Below, in pieces: positions 1 through 6,482 of a stretch of DNA of 8,161 bases (positions are counted from its first letter, which is position 1; every line of letters starts with the position of its first letter). Below the pieces are notes generated by a model that searched no databases, had not been told where the DNA came from, and saw only the letters and a program-made list of their open reading frames with translations. Where the stretch lies: assembly GCA_031264605.1 (NCBI GenBank), contig JAISDQ010000139.1, positions 1 to 8,161 of the forward strand, written 5' to 3'. The translations under genes and the position numbers were made by a program. This stretch comes from Synergistaceae bacterium. GTDB taxonomy: Bacteria; Synergistota; Synergistia; Synergistales; Synergistaceae.

Positions 1-48
1 TAATCTCTGGAAAGATAATCTTATTCCGTGATACGGTTTTCCATTACA

Positions 49-63
49 CGCATATTATATGCG
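49..63. promoter_or_regulatory. 15-bp perfect palindrome over the -10, candidate operator
   Basis: The sequence CGCATAT-T-ATATGCG is a perfect inverted repeat with 7-bp arms around one central base. It completely covers the minus-strand TATAAT at 54-59. A second, shorter inverted repeat, CCGT-GAT-ACGG, lies at 26-36 and would fall just inside the predicted transcript. A perfect palindrome over a -10 is a typical repressor site, but the binding protein is unknown and an AT-rich hairpin role cannot be excluded. Confidence 0.4.
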
Positions 64-82
64 CCATTGCACATAGATTCAA
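54..82 (-). promoter_or_regulatory. Probable promoter reading left, off the window edge
   Basis: Read on the minus strand, positions 82-77 give TTGAAT (four of six matches to the -35 consensus) and positions 59-54 give a perfect TATAAT. They are separated by 17 nt, so transcription would start near position 47 and run leftward out of the window. The downstream gene is not visible. The -10 lies inside the 15-bp palindrome at 49-63, which suggests repressor control. This is a motif-level inference. Confidence 0.45.
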
Positions 83-114
83 CGTCCGTCCCCTCATTCA
101 CGGAGTCTTTCGAT

Positions 115-516
115 TCATAATTGTTTCGCTTTTACACTAAGCATATAAATCGCGTAAACGTCCGCAGCGCGGGTGACTTCATGCTGAGCGTCGCGTCGCG
201 CTGAGCCAAGCGGAGGGCTGACAGCGGGATACGCGTCCGGGCCGTCTATAAGCGTCCGGCCGCTCATCCGCGCTCTCTCGGACGGCGATTCGCCCGAAAC
301 GTACGTCAGGACGTATTTTTTGACTACTCGGACCCTGGTTATCGGAAATTTCAACAACGGGGCGACGGCTCGAACCACTGAGGCGAGCGCGTCCGCCGAC
401 GCGCCGGGACGAACGTCCGGTAAGCTGAAAGTCCTGTGCCGCTTCCTTCCGTCGGGGAAATAACCTATACAACACTGTATCGCGAGTCTGCACCGAACGA
501 GTTCCAAATACGCCAT
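115..516 (-). CDS. Small DUF1659-like protein with C-terminal extension
   Basis: This encodes 133 residues from the ATG at 516, with a TGA stop at 115-117. I chose this start because a strong Shine-Dalgarno-like AGGGGGGA (positions 522-529, read on the minus strand) sits 5 nt upstream; the frame is open further, to 600, without similar support. Residues 1-73 (beginning MAYLELVR) have the pattern I associate with DUF1659: a short hydrophobic strand, then a Gly...ProAspGlyArg turn, then a basic strand, an AspValArgProGlyAla segment leading into a helix, and a final Val-rich strand. Members of that family are usually only about 70 residues and have no established function. The remaining ~60 residues are polar and low in recognisable features, so the protein is roughly twice the usual length. 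No membrane segment or signal peptide is evident. It is divergent from the transporter operon. The family call is from memory of the pattern and is tentative. Confidence 0.55.
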   Translation of the reverse strand: MAYLELVRCRLAIQCCIGYFPDGRKRHRTFSLPDVRPGASADALASVVRAVAPLLKFPITRVRVVKKYVLTYVSGESPSERARMSGRTLIDGPDAYPAVSPPLGSARRDAQHEVTRAADVYAIYMLSVKAKQL

Positions 517-730
517 AAAAATCCCCCCTATATATAATATTGGGCAGAAAAAGCGGTTTTGGCAACCGGCGTCAGCGAGCGGCGTTAAGTTTGCTCTCAA
601 AATACCGCCCGCGACGGTATGGACGGGGAAATCGTCGGCGGGTAAATTTCGGAAGGCCTTATTGGCCCTTTGCCGGCGCGTCCGGGACTTCGTAAAACGA
701 ACTTGCGCTTTGAGGGTTCTTTCGTTTCAA
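517..730. other. Intergenic region between divergent genes, no gene seen
   Basis: No convincing coding sequence or RNA gene is seen here. It contains one short inverted repeat, ATACCG...CGGTAT at 602-607 and 615-620 with a 7-nt loop, and a smaller GGCC-N5-GGCC element at 655-667. Either might be a protein binding site or part of the end of a transcript, but neither has a following T-run, so they are not called as terminators. Confidence 0.4.
522..529 (-). promoter_or_regulatory. Ribosome binding site fixing the start at 516
   Basis: Read on the minus strand this is AGGGGGGA followed by TTTTT and then ATG. It supports translation starting at 516. The stretch just upstream is very AT-rich (TATTATATATA on the minus strand), but no -35 at a suitable distance is visible, so I do not call a promoter for this gene. 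Confidence 0.55.
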
Positions 731-758
731 TTGACAAATGTTTCCGGCGTGGTAAAAT
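731..758 (+). promoter_or_regulatory. Strong sigma70-type promoter of the peptide transporter operon
   Basis: A perfect -35 TTGACA (731-736) is followed after 16 nt by TAAAAT (753-758), five of six matches to the -10. TG at 750-751 adds an extended -10 motif. Transcription should begin near 765, giving a leader of about 175 nt before the substrate-binding protein start at 940. It is the best promoter seen ahead of the five-gene operon. Confidence 0.75.
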
Positions 759-843
759 TTTATCCGTGTTTTCGTTAAGTTAATAAATCTTGGGCGGGAA
801 AAATACAATAAAAGTGTTGCTTTGTACTTGTTCAGCGTGTTTT

Positions 844-876
844 CTTCGCGCGCGGGAGCGTTTTTTGCGCGTGAAG
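844..876 (+). promoter_or_regulatory. Leader RNA hairpin upstream of the binding-protein gene
   Basis: CTTCGCGCGC (844-853) pairs with GCGCGTGAAG (867-876) over 10 bp including one G-U pair, with a 13-nt loop that ends in six T residues. It lies in the untranslated leader, 64 nt before the start codon. No T-run follows the stem, so it is not a conventional terminator in this fold. It may stabilise or regulate the transcript. I recognise no known riboswitch consensus. Confidence 0.45.
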
Positions 877-923
877 CGAGTCGTTTCCGTATTTGGCATC
901 AAATGGCAGTTACCTAATTATAT

Positions 924-928
924 AGGAG
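924..928 (+). promoter_or_regulatory. Ribosome binding site fixing the binding-protein start
   Basis: AGGAG lies 11 nt before the ATG at 940. It decides between that start and an in-frame upstream TTG at 790, which has no comparable site and would put about 50 atypical residues before the signal peptide. Confidence 0.7.
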
Positions 929-939
929 CGTGGTTTTGT

Positions 940-2508
940 ATGGACAGGTTCAGGGGGAAGTTGGTTTTGAGGTATGTTTTGCCGGCGGTTCTCGTGATTT
1001 TAGCGCTTATGTTCGGAAGCGCGGCGTTTGCGGCGGATAGTAACAGAGTGCTCAAAATGCGCACGTCTATTACCCTGCCCTCTCTGGACTGGGAGCAAAC
1101 GACCACGACCATCAACATGAAGGTCTGGCACCAGATGTTCGAAGGCCTCTACGGCATGGACGAGGCGCACGGCGGCTATTACAACGAACTCGCCAAAGAA
1201 GTCAAAATCAGCGACGACCAGCTCACATACACAATTACGCTCATTGACGGCGTTACTTTCCAGAACGGCGACCCGCTGAAGGCGTCCGACGTCGTCTTCA
1301 GCTACAACCGCGCCCGCAGGAACTCGCGTTTCAACTACCTCACCTCCATGATAGAGGATGTCAAAGCCGTCGGCGACAATACCGTCGAGTTCAAGCTCAA
1401 CACGCCGTATTCGCCTATCGCGCATACGTTCTTCTGCATCAAGATCGCGAGCGAACGCGAGATAGCGGAGCAGGGCGACAGGTACGGCACCGTTCCGCAC
1501 AAGGCGGGAACCGGCCCCTACTACGTCACCGAATACAACGTAGCCACGGGCCTGAAGATGAAGGCTTACGAGGGTTACTGGCGCGGCGCGCCCGCGGTCA
1601 AAGACGTCGAATACGTCGTTATCGGCGACGAGGCGGCGGCGGTCATCGCCTTCCAGAACCATGAAATCGACTATTTCGAGGACGTCCCCATGACTGACTG
1701 GGACTTCGTGGCCGGGGCCGCGGGCGGCCACAGCAAGCTGCTGAAGGGCAACAACATCATCACCTTCAACATCAATTATCTGTCGCCGACTAACAATAAA
1801 GTGCTTGGGAACCAGAAAGTCCGCGAGGCCATTTTCTACGCGATCAACAAGGCCGACATCAACATGGCTGCGTGCGACGGACGCGGCGTCGAGGCGTATC
1901 AGTACATGCCCGACGACTACGTGCCGACGTCGCCCAAGGAAGGTTTCAAAATCTACGACTACAACCCCGAGAAGGCGAAGGAACTGCTCGCGGAAGCCGG
2001 ATACCCGGACGGCGTCGACGTGGGCACGATACTCACCTACGGCGACGTGACCGCTATCAAGGCCGTAACCGCTCAGGTCATCCAGGCGAACCTCGCCGAA
2101 GTCGGCATCACCGCCCAGGTGTCCGTAATGGAGACCGCCGTCGTCACCCCGAGGCTCTACGCTCAGGATTACGACCTCTGTATCTTCTCCGACTACGGCA
2201 ACTTCGACTACAATAACATCCGTCAGCAGGTGCACAGCGAGTCGACCGGCATGTACGTCGTCCGTTACAGGGACGACAACAGCCCGTTCGACTGGAAGCG
2301 CATCGAGGAACTCGTCGACCTCGGCGTCGGCACCGCGGACGTGCAGAAGCGCCTCGGCCACTATACGGAGCTGTGGAAGATAATCTCCGACACGGCTACG
2401 ATACTGCCGTGCGTCCATTACGCGGTCGGCGTGGCGTGGTCGAATGACCTGGACATCGGCGACGCCGTCCCGACGTACTACAAGATAAGGAACTTCAAGT
2501 GGCTCTAG
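940..2508 (+). CDS. Peptide ABC transporter substrate-binding protein (SBP family 5)
   Basis: This 522-residue periplasmic protein would capture peptides, or related ligands such as nickel complexes or opines, and deliver them to the DppBC channel. The first 31 residues form a signal peptide: positively charged start (MDRFRGK), hydrophobic core at about 8-26, and the cleavage motif Ala-Phe-Ala before Ala32. No lipobox cysteine is present, so the protein should be free in a periplasm rather than lipid-anchored. Family 5 marks include a hydrophobic-rich stretch at about 60-72 (KVWHQMFEGLYG), the conserved GTGPYY at about 190-195, and a later REAIFYAINK motif. The length is normal for DppA/OppA-type proteins. 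It is the first gene of the operon, followed by a 93-nt gap with a stem-loop and then dppB. The ligand cannot be read from sequence; di- or oligopeptide is inferred from the DppBCDF neighbours. The ATG at 940 is preferred because it has an AGGAG site and starts directly at the signal peptide. Confidence 0.92.
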   Translation: MDRFRGKLVLRYVLPAVLVILALMFGSAAFAADSNRVLKMRTSITLPSLDWEQTTTTINMKVWHQMFEGLYGMDEAHGGYYNELAKEVKISDDQLTYTITLIDGVTFQNGDPLKASDVVFSYNRARRNSRFNYLTSMIEDVKAVGDNTVEFKLNTPYSPIAHTFFCIKIASEREIAEQGDRYGTVPHKAGTGPYYVTEYNVATGLKMKAYEGYWRGAPAVKDVEYVVIGDEAAAVIAFQNHEIDYFEDVPMTDWDFVAGAAGGHSKLLKGNNIITFNINYLSPTNNKVLGNQKVREAIFYAINKADINMAACDGRGVEAYQYMPDDYVPTSPKEGFKIYDYNPEKAKELLAEAGYPDGVDVGTILTYGDVTAIKAVTAQVIQANLAEVGITAQVSVMETAVVTPRLYAQDYDLCIFSDYGNFDYNNIRQQVHSESTGMYVVRYRDDNSPFDWKRIEELVDLGVGTADVQKRLGHYTELWKIISDTATILPCVHYAVGVAWSNDLDIGDAVPTYYKIRNFKWL

Positions 2509-2536
2509 TTTCCGCCCGATAGTTCAAGAAATTCCG

Positions 2537-2581
2537 TTGCGGGCGTTTCGCGCCGGATTCGCTTGGCCGATACGCCCGCAA
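2537..2581 (+). promoter_or_regulatory. Intercistronic stem-loop between binding protein and dppB
   Basis: TTGCGGGCGT (2537-2546) and ACGCCCGCAA (2572-2581) are perfect 10-bp inverted repeats separated by 25 nt. The stem occupies the only long gap in the operon and ends 10 nt before the probable dppB ribosome binding site. Such structures commonly protect the upstream binding-protein message from 3' decay, or partly terminate transcription, so that the binding protein is made in excess of the membrane subunits. No T-run follows, so stabilisation is the more likely role here. Confidence 0.6.
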
Positions 2582-2601
2582 TTTCAACGCGGGGTGCTTT
2601 G

Positions 2602-3549
2602 ATGTACAGATACGTTGTAAAGCGGCTTCTTTTCCTGATACCGACTATTCTTGGCGTCACCTTCATCATATATCTGGTAATGAACATAACGCCCGGGGAC
2701 CCGGCGCGCGCCCTTCTGGGAGTGTCGGCGCCGCAGGCCGACGTCGACGCGCTGAATCACGAACTGGGTTACGACCGGCCCTTTCTGGAAAAATACGTCA
2801 ATTACGTTACAAAGATGTTTTTCGAACAGGATTTCGGAAAGTCGTACTTCACCAAACAGTCCGTCTTCGACGAAATCTGGCCGCGATATATAGTGACGAT
2901 AAAACTGGCGCTCATCGGCATTGTGCTCTCGGCGCTGATAGGCATCCCGCCGGGAATCCTCACGGCGGTGAAGCAATACAGCCTCTGGGACACGATACCG
3001 TCAATTACGGCGTTTTTCATAGCGGCTATCCCGGCGTTCGTGTTCGGGATGCTGATGCTCTTTTTCTTCTCGCTGCGGTTGAACTGGCTGCCGTCCTACG
3101 GGGCGACGTCGTTCGCGCATTACGTCATGCCTACGCTTACCATATCCATACCTCCCGCCGCTCAGATAATGCGGTTTACCAAATCGTCCATGCTTGAGGC
3201 GATACGGCAGGACTACGTGCGCACCGCGCGCGCGAAAGGCGCGCCCGAGCGCGTCGTCATCTGGAAACACGCCCTGATGAACGCTCTGCTGCCCGTCATA
3301 ACGCAGATAGGGCTGAGCCTCGGCGTCCTGATATGCGGCGCGGTTGTGGCCGAGAAACTGTTCTCCATCCCCGGGATCGGGAGCCTGATAATCGACAGGA
3401 TTCTCTACAAGGACGAGCCGATAATCATCGCAGGCACGATTCTCATCTCGATATGCTTCACCGTGGTCATGCTGCTGGTCGACCTGGCCTACGCGTTCAT
3501 CGACCCTCGCATAAAGGCGAAATACACGACCGGGGGAGGCAGGGAATAA
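2602..3549 (+). CDS. dppB: Dipeptide/oligopeptide ABC transporter permease DppB
   Basis: This 315-residue inner-membrane subunit forms half of the peptide channel. Six membrane segments can be seen at about residues 9-29, 99-121, 133-158, 172-190, 231-253 and 277-299, with a large periplasmic loop after the first. The N-terminal MYRYVVKRLLFLIPT and the following ITPGDPA are typical of DppB/OppB. The cytoplasmic EAA loop that contacts the ATPases is at about 199-218, beginning EAIRQDYVRTARAKGAP. The C-terminal AFIDPRIK is also a family mark. I chose the ATG at 2602, preceded by GGGGTG, because it begins exactly at the conserved family N-terminus; an in-frame TTG at 2563 would add 13 residues that overlap the stem-loop. 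It ends 1 nt before dppC, so the two are probably translationally coupled. Confidence 0.93.
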   Translation: MYRYVVKRLLFLIPTILGVTFIIYLVMNITPGDPARALLGVSAPQADVDALNHELGYDRPFLEKYVNYVTKMFFEQDFGKSYFTKQSVFDEIWPRYIVTIKLALIGIVLSALIGIPPGILTAVKQYSLWDTIPSITAFFIAAIPAFVFGMLMLFFFSLRLNWLPSYGATSFAHYVMPTLTISIPPAAQIMRFTKSSMLEAIRQDYVRTARAKGAPERVVIWKHALMNALLPVITQIGLSLGVLICGAVVAEKLFSIPGIGSLIIDRILYKDEPIIIAGTILISICFTVVMLLVDLAYAFIDPRIKAKYTTGGGRE

Positions 3550-3550
3550 C

Positions 3551-4438
3551 ATGGCCGAACAATCCGGCGGGCCGGCGGGCGCGTCTTTCAAAAGACAGAG
3601 CCAGGCGAGGGAAATCTGGCGGCGGTTCAAAAAGAGCAAGGGCGCGCTTTTCGGCCTCGTGTTGCTTATCGTTATGCTGGCGGTGATCGCCTGCGCGGAT
3701 TTCATAGCCCCGTACAGGCTGGCGACGAAACAAAATCTGGCTAAAAAACTCGCTCCGCCCTCGATAGAGCACATTTTCGGGTGCGACTCGTACGGGCGCG
3801 ACATTTTCGCGCGCGTCCTGCACGGAGGGCGCACGTCGCTCTCGATAGCGGTCATGGCGACCATAACGTCCTGCCTTTTCGGCAGCCTTCTCGGCGCGGT
3901 GGCGGGCTACTTCGGCAAAAAGGTCGACAGCGTCATTATGCGCTCGCTCGATATTTTCATGTCGGTGCCGGACCTGCTGTTCACGATGGCCGTCGTGGTC
4001 GCGCTCGGAGCGAACTTCATCAACCTTCTGATCGCGCTGACGCTCGCTTATTTCACTAACTACGTCAGGCTCGTCCGCTCGCAGGTGCTGAATCTCTCGG
4101 AGCAGGAGTACGTCGAGGCGGCGAAGGCGGGCGGGGCGGGCAGCGTGCGCATTATAGCGAGCCATATCATCCCGAACGCGATGGGCGTCATTATCGTGAA
4201 CACGACGCTGAACGTGTCGAAAATAATACTCTACGAATCGACGCTGAGCTTCCTTGGCCTGGGGATGCCGCCGCCCGCTCCCGAGTGGGGCCTTATGCTG
4301 ATGGAGGCGCGCGCTTTTCTTCGCACTTCGCCCCATCTGCTGTTCTTCCCGGCGGCGGCGATCGTCCTGTCGGCGTGCTCGGTCAACCTTATCGGCGACG
4401 GCCTGCGCGACGCGCTGGACCCGCACCTTAAAAGCTAG
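3551..4438 (+). CDS. dppC: Dipeptide/oligopeptide ABC transporter permease DppC
   Basis: This 295-residue inner-membrane protein is the second half of the channel. A polar cytoplasmic N-terminus of about 30 residues is followed by a first membrane segment at 31-53, a periplasmic stretch containing the family motif FGCDSYGRDIFARVLHGGR (76-94), and then the five-segment transport domain. The EAA loop is at about 187-209 (EYVEAAKAGGAGSVRIIASH). A further conserved block, ESTLSFLGLGMPPPAPEWG, is at 229-247, and the C-terminus has GDGLRDALDPHLK. In this family the 78th position is often Thr; here it is Cys, a minor variation. The ATG at 3551 has GGGAGG and AGGG elements shortly upstream, inside the end of dppB. 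Confidence 0.93.
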   Translation: MAEQSGGPAGASFKRQSQAREIWRRFKKSKGALFGLVLLIVMLAVIACADFIAPYRLATKQNLAKKLAPPSIEHIFGCDSYGRDIFARVLHGGRTSLSIAVMATITSCLFGSLLGAVAGYFGKKVDSVIMRSLDIFMSVPDLLFTMAVVVALGANFINLLIALTLAYFTNYVRLVRSQVLNLSEQEYVEAAKAGGAGSVRIIASHIIPNAMGVIIVNTTLNVSKIILYESTLSFLGLGMPPPAPEWGLMLMEARAFLRTSPHLLFFPAAAIVLSACSVNLIGDGLRDALDPHLKS

Positions 4439-4443
4439 GGAGG
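4437..4443 (+). promoter_or_regulatory. Ribosome binding site supporting a TTG start for dppD
   Basis: AGGGAGG overlaps the stop codon of dppC and lies 10 nt before the TTG at 4454. An ATG at 4444 is too close to this site and reads only seven codons before a stop, so TTG is the probable initiator. Confidence 0.65.
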
Positions 4444-4453
4444 ATGATTCGGT

Positions 4454-5449
4454 TTGCCCTACCGTGAAAACCTTGGCGACGTTCTCCTCAACGTGGAGGA
4501 TCTTCGCGTAATCTACAAGACTGACCTCGAGACCGTGGCCGCCGTGAACGGCGTGTCGTTCACGATAAAACGCGGAAAAACGCTCGGCCTGGTGGGCGAG
4601 ACGGGCGCGGGGAAGACCACGACCGCGCTTTCGATAATGCGCCTTCTCCCGAGCACGACGGGGCGCATCCTCGGCGGTAAGGCCGAATTCAACGGCAGGG
4701 ACATAATGAAGTTCGACGACCTCATGCTCCGCGCGATACGCGGCAACAGTATCGCGATGGTGTTTCAGGACCCGATGACCAGCCTAAATCCGGTTATGAC
4801 GGTGGGCGACCAGATCGCCGAGACGATAGAGACGCACAACGAAAAAATCTCAAAGAACGAGGTCAAGAAAAGGGTCGGGGATATACTGACGCTCGTCGGC
4901 ATAATGCCGCAGCGGATGAGCGAGTATCCGCACCAGTTCTCCGGAGGCATGAAGCAGCGCGTCGTCATAGCGATCGCGCTCGCGTGCGAGCCGGAACTGC
5001 TGATAGCGGACGAGCCCACGACCGCCCTCGACGTGACCATACAGGCCCAGGTACTCAACGTCATCAAGGAACTGCGCGAGCGCCTCGGCACGTCGATGCT
5101 GATGATCACCCACGATCTCGGCATCGTCGCCCGGATATGCGACGACGTGGCCGTGATGTACGCCGGGGAGATTATCGAGTCCGGCCCGGTGGAGGATATA
5201 TTCTCTCCGAAAGCCCATCACCCGTACACGGCGGGTCTGTTCGACTCCGTCCCTGACCTGCGTTCCGACGCCAAACGCCTGAAGCCGATACCTGGCCTGA
5301 TGCCTGATCCGACGAACCTGCCGCCGGGATGCGTCTTCGCTCCGCGGTGTTCCAGGGCAATGGATATATGCGCCAGGGAACACCCCAAAAAAACCGTGAG
5401 CGGCGCGCACTCCCTCGCGTGCCATCTCTTCGGCGGAACGGGGGCGTGA
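4454..5449 (+). CDS. dppD: Dipeptide/oligopeptide ABC transporter ATPase DppD
   Basis: This 331-residue cytoplasmic ATPase hydrolyses ATP to drive import, most likely as a heterodimer with DppF. In order: Walker A GETGAGKTT at 48-56; Q-loop Gln105 in VFQDPMTSLNP; signature FSGGMKQR at 162-169; Walker B LLIADE at 182-187; D-loop ALD at 191-193; switch His220 in MITHD. The C-terminal oligopeptide-transporter domain follows, with HHPYTAGL at about 255-262 and four cysteines at 293, 299, 306 and 323 (spacing C-X5-C-X6-C-X16-C). In studied DppD-type proteins this cysteine set holds an iron-sulfur cluster, and the same is likely here. Walker A has Thr50 and Ala52 where Ser-Gly or Ser-Cys is more common, both conservative. 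The start is TTG, unlike its neighbours, but is well supported by the AGGGAGG site. The gap to dppF is 4 nt. Confidence 0.93.
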   Translation: MPYRENLGDVLLNVEDLRVIYKTDLETVAAVNGVSFTIKRGKTLGLVGETGAGKTTTALSIMRLLPSTTGRILGGKAEFNGRDIMKFDDLMLRAIRGNSIAMVFQDPMTSLNPVMTVGDQIAETIETHNEKISKNEVKKRVGDILTLVGIMPQRMSEYPHQFSGGMKQRVVIAIALACEPELLIADEPTTALDVTIQAQVLNVIKELRERLGTSMLMITHDLGIVARICDDVAVMYAGEIIESGPVEDIFSPKAHHPYTAGLFDSVPDLRSDAKRLKPIPGLMPDPTNLPPGCVFAPRCSRAMDICAREHPKKTVSGAHSLACHLFGGTGA

Positions 5450-5453
5450 GATT

Positions 5454-6422
5454 ATGAGCGAAAACACTCCGCTTCTCGAAACCGCGGCCCTGCGCAAACT
5501 GTTCAAGCTCCGCGGCGGCGCGAACCTGCACGCCGTCGACGGCGTAAACATAAGGATAGCGAAGGGCGAAACTCTGGGCGTCGTCGGGGAAAGCGGCTGC
5601 GGCAAGAGCACTCTCGGCCGCGTCATTCTCCGCCTCATCGAGCCGACGTCGGGGCAGGTTTTCTTTAACGGGCGCGATATCGCGAAGTTCAAAAAACGCG
5701 ACATGTACGAACTCAGGCGTGAGATGCAGATAATTTTCCAGGACCCGTACTCCAGCATCGACCCCAGAAAATCCGTGGTCGAGATAATCGCCGAGTACAT
5801 GTTCATCCACAAGCTTTTCGGAAACAAGCTCGAAACGTTCAACCGCGCGGCGGAACTGATGGATATGGTCGGCCTCGCGCGGCGGTACGCGAACATGTAC
5901 CCGCACGAACTCGACGGCGGGCGGCGTCAGCGCATCGGCATAGCGCGGGCGCTTTCGCTGAATCCGAAGTTCATCGTCTGCGACGAGCCGGTGTCCGCCC
6001 TCGACGTTTCCATTCAGGCGCAGATACTGAATCTCCTGATGGACATTCAGGAGGAACTCGGCCTGACCTACATGTTCATCACCCACGACCTCAGCGTCGT
6101 CAAGCACATTTCGAACAACATCGTCGTCATGTACCTCGGCCAGTGCGTCGAATTCGCGGCGTACGGCGAGCTGTTCGACAATACGCTGCATCCCTACACG
6201 CAGGCGCTGCTCGCGGCGATTCCGGAGCCGAACCTCGAAAGCCGGCTGAAGGAACCGAAGATAATCCGCGGCGAGGTCACAAGCCCGATAAACGTAAAGC
6301 CCGGGTGCCGTTTCGCGGCGAGGTGCGATTACTGCATGGACGTCTGCCGGACGCGCGACCCGGAGTTCGCCGAGGTGTCGCCGGGACATTTCGTCGCCTG
6401 CTTCAAGGTGAGCGGGAAATAA
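5454..6422 (+). CDS. dppF: Dipeptide/oligopeptide ABC transporter ATPase DppF
   Basis: This 322-residue protein is the second cytoplasmic ATPase of the importer and the last gene of the operon. In order: Walker A GESGCGKST at 45-53; Q-loop Gln96 in IIFQDPYSSIDP; signature region LDGGRRQR at 153-160; Walker B FIVCDE at 173-178; SALD at 181-184; switch His211 in FITHD. The C-terminal domain has LHPYTQALL at 245-253 and cysteines at 285, 291, 298 and 316 (plus 294), matching the possible iron-sulfur site in DppD. The signature motif has Asp154 where the canonical LSGGQ has Ser, whereas DppD has the canonical Ser; the two ATP sites may therefore be unequal. I recall this LDGG form in other DppF-like proteins, so it is probably a subfamily trait rather than damage. 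The ribosome site is weak (GGGGG, 9 nt upstream), so coupling to dppD is likely. Confidence 0.93.
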   Translation: MSENTPLLETAALRKLFKLRGGANLHAVDGVNIRIAKGETLGVVGESGCGKSTLGRVILRLIEPTSGQVFFNGRDIAKFKKRDMYELRREMQIIFQDPYSSIDPRKSVVEIIAEYMFIHKLFGNKLETFNRAAELMDMVGLARRYANMYPHELDGGRRQRIGIARALSLNPKFIVCDEPVSALDVSIQAQILNLLMDIQEELGLTYMFITHDLSVVKHISNNIVVMYLGQCVEFAAYGELFDNTLHPYTQALLAAIPEPNLESRLKEPKIIRGEVTSPINVKPGCRFAARCDYCMDVCRTRDPEFAEVSPGHFVACFKVSGK

Positions 6423-6460
6423 AACATCGGCCGGGAACGGAAAACCCCCGGCCGATGTTT
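6422..6460. terminator. Bidirectional terminator between convergent genes
   Basis: AAACATCGGCCGGG (6422-6435) and CCCGGCCGATGTTT (6447-6460) form a perfect 14-bp stem with an 11-nt loop. It starts on the last base of the dppF stop codon and lies 22 nt beyond the end of the dehydrogenase gene. On the minus strand the stem runs into GTTTTATTTC, a reasonable U-tract. On the plus strand only three Us close the stem, so termination of the transporter operon may be weaker or aided by other factors. Confidence 0.8.
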
Positions 6461-6482
6461 ACGGACATGTTATTTGAATCCG

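Noticed and set aside
80..690. Repeated CGTCCG hexamer in the left part of the window, considered as a repeat family
   Set aside because: The same hexamer recurs within genes across the rest of the window (for example near 1280, 2260, 4070, 6650 and 6770), so it reflects base and codon composition.
790..939. Upstream in-frame extension of the substrate-binding protein from a TTG
   Set aside because: The 50 extra residues would bury the signal peptide, and the TTG lacks a ribosome site; the ATG at 940 has AGGAG and begins at the signal peptide.
1000..2418. Open frame of 472 codons on the minus strand, opposite the substrate-binding protein
   Set aside because: It is antisense to a clear SBP family 5 gene, its protein is rich in Val, Asp and Arg as expected from the reverse of GC-biased codons, and it has no recognisable domain.
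2563..2601. Thirteen-residue upstream extension of dppB from a TTG
   Set aside because: The family N-terminus begins at the ATG at 2602, and the extension overlaps the stem-loop's right arm.
4444..4467. Seven-codon frame beginning ATG just before dppD, considered as a regulatory leader peptide
   Set aside because: Its ATG directly abuts the Shine-Dalgarno sequence, leaving no usable spacing.
5172..6389. Open frame of 405 codons on the minus strand, opposite dppD/dppF
   Set aside because: It is antisense to two ATPase genes with complete motifs; a shadow of codon bias.
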